This document shows, piece by piece, positions 44,671 through 47,641 of a stretch of 47,641 nucleotides of DNA (position 1 is its first letter; every line of letters starts with the position of its first letter). Below the pieces are notes generated by a model. It ran no database searches. It saw only the letters and a program-made list of their open reading frames with translations, and had not been told where the DNA came from. The stretch covers positions 1 through 47,641 of the forward strand of contig JAAAIG010000220.1 in NCBI GenBank assembly GCA_015852425.1. Reading direction: 5' to 3'. Both the position numbers and the translations under genes were made by a program. Source of the DNA: Gryganskiella cystojenkinii. Lineage: Eukaryota > Mortierellomycota > Mortierellomycetes > Mortierellales > Mortierellaceae.

Positions 44671-46316
44671 TGTTGGTGGTGGTGGTGACGTGGGCTCGTC
44701 CTCGTATGCAGACGAATCTTGGGCTACTCGAAGAACAGCAGAGAAGAGGTAACGAAAGAGTGCAAAGGGCATTAGGATTGGTGTTTAACGCGTTTCGTAG
44801 GTCAAAATGAGCATAGCGTTTTCGAGGAGGGTCGATATGATATCGGGGAGGGGGTTGTTGTTCCTTGCTCGTTGCGTTGCGTTGTGTCCCAAATCCTCGG
44901 CCTGAGCTTGGAGCAAACATCAAACCCTTGCTGTGTTGGGCGCAAACAAGTGACTGAAGGTGGAGGGCGTCAAGGGTTATGAAAAGGAAGCTGTGGTGGC
45001 GTAGCGATGTGGAGGTATTGGGGGCGGCGCCGCTCGACTGTAGGCGAATTCGAGCTTCGAGCTTCTCTCAAACAGGATGCTCTCCCCCTTTTCCATCCTT
45101 AAGGTAATGCTCAGTTGACTCCTCGAGAAGGTTCCATTTTTGACCAAGAACGAACCCGAGAAGTCATTTGAGTGTCGAATCGGTTGCATGTATAACAAAG
45201 AGATTGGATGTTTCGAAGAAAGTTCAAGTAATCCAGCTTTCCGACTGAGGCGCACTTACAATCCATTCGTGAGAAGAGAGATGGAGGGACGATGAGGATC
45301 TTGAACTTTGTTAGGCTCAAGGATCACAATCGGGGTGATGAAAGAAGGAACGAGAGGAGGTATCGACTCTGCTTCTGTCCCAGGGATCTCAATGGAAGAC
45401 TGACTGGAAGGGGCGAGGACCCGGAGTATCAAACGAGAAGGAGGAGAAGGAGGTTATTGACTGATGGAGCCGTCTTTTATCTGTTCAGAGACGATTAGAA
45501 GAGTCGTGTTGCGCGTTGATGGTAAAAGGCAGAGAGAACAATAGGTTAGCACAGACATTGATTGGGATGTTGTGAGACAAATAGATGCGACCGACGAGAG
45601 GTTGATCTCGATCGCACCGCATGGATGGAATGAAGTCAAGACTGAGGACAAAAAGATGCATATTCATGAAGGTGAGGTTGTTGTGGTTGTTGTTGTGATT
45701 GCATACAGGGTATCAGGGCGGGTTGATTAGATTGAAGCATCCGAAGGAGAGGCGAACAATAAATAAAAAAATATAAAAAAGAGCTCGCGCGAGTGCTGAT
45801 CCGTAAGAAAAGGATAGTCAACGCGTTGGGAGTAAGGTGGTTCGTGCTGGTGAGGAAAAGAGTGAAGAAACAGAACCGGTGCAAATTAGAGTGGAAATGC
45901 GACTCACATGAGAGAAAGGGCAGGACGGGAAAGAGTCGGGGTTCGGTGATGGTGGAGCGTTGTCCCCCCTTTTGCTGGAGTGTCGTTACAAAATTAAAGA
46001 TTTAAAGATGTACAGGAAAAAAAGAGTTCAATCTATCAAAGAAACAAAATGGAGATGATGGAAAACAGAGAGAGGAGAGAGCAAAGGGAGGTGATTCAAA
46101 TGGTTTTGATTCTGAAATCAATTTGAAGAAAAAAAAAACAAATCAATTTCTTCTTTTTTTTCAAATTCGCTGCTGTGTTCGTTTCCTGAAGCCACCCGAG
46201 AAAAAAAAAATTGATTTTCAGTGCTAAATCACCTTGTTTAATGTATTCCAATATTTTACTATTCTAGGTATCTGTCCATCTTGGTATCACTTCTCTATCT
46301 CGTTCACGCATTTTCA
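44671..46316. other. Intergenic 1.6 kb: CHD1 promoter/leader and START gene 3' region
   Basis: A possible CHD1 5' leader intron ends at CGAGTAG (acceptor about 44724). Minus-strand frames at 44923 (MFAPSSGRGFGTQRN) and 45453-45260 look partly coding but cannot be joined into a gene. Poly-purine and poly-A runs fill about 46015-46215. No confident gene. Confidence 0.45.
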
Positions 46317-47217
46317 TCAACAGTTCACGGCCACAGGAGTGCCCGTAGCATCGGTATCCACAGGCCGAGTCGTCTTTTCATTCATCGACTCTTCAGCATC
46401 CTTGGTCATCAACTGCTGTCCGGCCGTCCGAAGCGACGCCAAGAACGCTATGTGTGGGTCGTGTGATTTTGTATTAGTAACAGGCACGAAAATAAAAAAT
46501 AAAAACACCTCCCCAATCCAAGAACACCACTCCACTACCCCCACAAGAGCATATTTTCTTCTTACCTGGAATACCAGAGCGAGCAGCCCAATTGATAGCA
46601 GTGGTTGGGATGTTGCCCTATTCGTTCGGGTGGGGTTTTTTTTAGTTGTGTGTTAGTGGAAATGATTAACCAATATCCATCTACGTGCAACTCTCTCCCT
46701 CTCTTTTTTTTATTACCTTTGGGTTGTCATAGTAACCAAACCAGATATGGCAACCTTTGCCATCTTCTGTGGGTTGGATAACCACATCCTGTCGGAACTC
46801 ATCGACACGAACTGCACCAGACATCTCAGGCGTGGATTCGTCCACAACACTGCTACCATTGATGCAGATCACGCCGGCCTTGAATTCCTGCATACGCAAC
46901 TCATAGACATAGTCTCGAGGGTACAAGGGCCACGGGAACTTGGCTACGAAATGCAGTCGATGGTTTGGAAGAGACTTCCAGCTGATCATGTTGGGATCCC
47001 AGGTCTTGCGGAATTCAAGATCTGTGTAGGCACGAACGAGGTACCTGGCAGGCAGATCAGGGTACATGCCCAAGACCTTGTACTCCTTCAGAGCACTGCC
47101 GGGGACGGCTCTGCGGTAGACCTTGAAGTTTGGTACTTCCGAAAAGAGGCTCCAGGTGGCCAGATCAGGATTTCTGATCTCAGCGATAGCCTCGTTGACC
47201 TGCTCTTCAGTGAACAT
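46317..47217 (-). CDS. START-domain lipid-transfer protein, PCTP-like
   Basis: Probably a soluble phosphatidylcholine (or related lipid) carrier. Exons on the minus strand are 47217-46717, 46617-46566 and 46447-46317, giving 227 residues, against about 214 for mammalian PCTP/STARD2. The order of motifs matches PCTP: WSLFSEVPNFKVYRR, LKEYKVLGMYPDLPA, FRKTWDPNM, KFPWPLYPRDYVY, SGAVRVDEFRQDVVIQ, WFGYYDNPKGNIPTTAINWA and GIPAFLASLRTAGQQL. The whole protein is one START domain with a 30-residue polar tail (KDAEESMNEKTTRPVDTDAT). No signal peptide or membrane anchor is seen. The start is the ATG at 47217. The lipid specificity is by analogy only. Confidence 0.92.
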
Positions 47218-47641
47218 GTTCAAAAGAAAAAAAAATTGGGCTGTTTGCTATAAAGAAAGGACGTGTCGTGTGATAATGGAGAGAAGAATGGACAAGGGGG
47301 GAGGGGATTAGAGGAGAGAAGGAAGAGAGGAAGGGGATAAGAAATAGTAAAATGAAAGCGTCTTTCGACAAGTGTGCACACCTTTGCACAAAAGAACCCG
47401 AAAATAGGGTCGATTGGAACCAGCATGGACGACGTAGGCGTAGGCCGTCAGGTCACGTGTGTCCTCCGACCAAACAAAAATTAGAGTTCGAGTCCAGAAG
47501 ATGACAAAAGCGGACCAAGCGGACGGTGACAAACAAAACAAGAAGAACCCTGTCGGCCATCTCCTATTTATCCAGCGTCTGCTGTCAAAAAAAGTGACTT
47601 TATGCCCCTGGGCGCCTGTCAAATTTGACAGCTGTCTGTTT
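47218..47641. other. Upstream region of the START gene to the window end
   Basis: A pyrimidine-rich leader on the minus strand (about 47270-47340), one CACGTG at 47454-47459 and a perfect palindrome near the end. No second gene is seen. Confidence 0.5.
47616..47631. promoter_or_regulatory. Perfect 16-bp palindrome CTGTCAAATTTGACAG
   Basis: Two TGACA/TGTCA half-sites in inverted orientation. A further CTGTCAAAA at 47582-47590 repeats one arm. TGACA cores are recognised by TALE homeodomain proteins in other eukaryotes. The function here is inferred. Confidence 0.5.

Noticed and set aside
44671..44772. Upstream in-frame ATG for CHD1 (adds 34 residues)
   Set aside because: The ATG at 44670 has the better context (AACAATGG), and a TAG acceptor near 44724 suggests the upstream part is an untranslated leader with an intron.
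1..47641. Transposons, viral insertions, CRISPR arrays or gene clusters
   Set aside because: No reverse transcriptase, transposase, integrase or capsid-like reading frames and no long terminal or CRISPR-type repeats were seen. The neighbouring genes belong to unrelated pathways.

Overview
The window is nuclear DNA from a fungus. Elongation factor 3, a fungal translation factor, is present. Almost every gene is split by short GT..AG introns (mostly about 60-140 nt) with CTAAC/CTGAC-like branch sites. Long CAA/CAG-rich (polyQ) tracts, pyrimidine-rich leaders and the protein sequences together suggest an early-diverging lineage, most likely Mortierellomycotina. That placement is inference from style, not a search result. 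There are no bacterial operons, CRISPR arrays or recognisable transposons.

Layout. 313-2841 (+) is eIF3 subunit c, cut off at its 5' end by the window edge. 3093-5468 (-) is mitochondrial 4-aminobutyrate aminotransferase. 6239-7912 (-) is alpha-SNAP/Sec17. 8441-10263 (-) is GDP-mannose pyrophosphorylase. After a 2.6 kb intergenic stretch, 12845-16650 (+) encodes a 1068-residue glutamine-rich protein of unknown function with a degenerate C-terminal repeat. 16807-18655 (-) is an M17 leucine aminopeptidase with a mitochondrial-type leader. 18901-20756 (-) is a CDC50/LEM3 flippase subunit. It shares a 0.8 kb divergent promoter containing three CACGTG boxes with ketopantoate hydroxymethyltransferase (21554-23319, +). 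A 2.7 kb gap with an orphan TATA box precedes eEF3 (26063-29488, +). A 2.3 kb gap precedes an unrecognised protein with about seven predicted membrane segments and a long polyQ tail bearing a (D/E)YVPKT array (31750-35395, +). CDK11-type kinase follows (35768-37858, +). Then come a divergent tRNA-Arg(UCU)/tRNA-Ser(UGA) pair with tRNA-derived debris, a CHD1 chromatin remodeller with an RS-rich tail (39091-44670, -) and a PCTP-like START protein (46317-47217, -).

The genes do not form a pathway cluster. They are housekeeping functions (translation initiation and elongation, vesicle fusion, sugar-nucleotide and vitamin synthesis, GABA catabolism, lipid flipping and transfer, RNA processing/chromatin). 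The two lineage-style unknowns, the repeat protein and the seven-membrane-segment protein, are the most promising undescribed material. Exon borders were chosen by hand from splice consensus, phase continuity and family alignment, so individual borders may be off. All complete models given here are in frame from start to stop after splicing.
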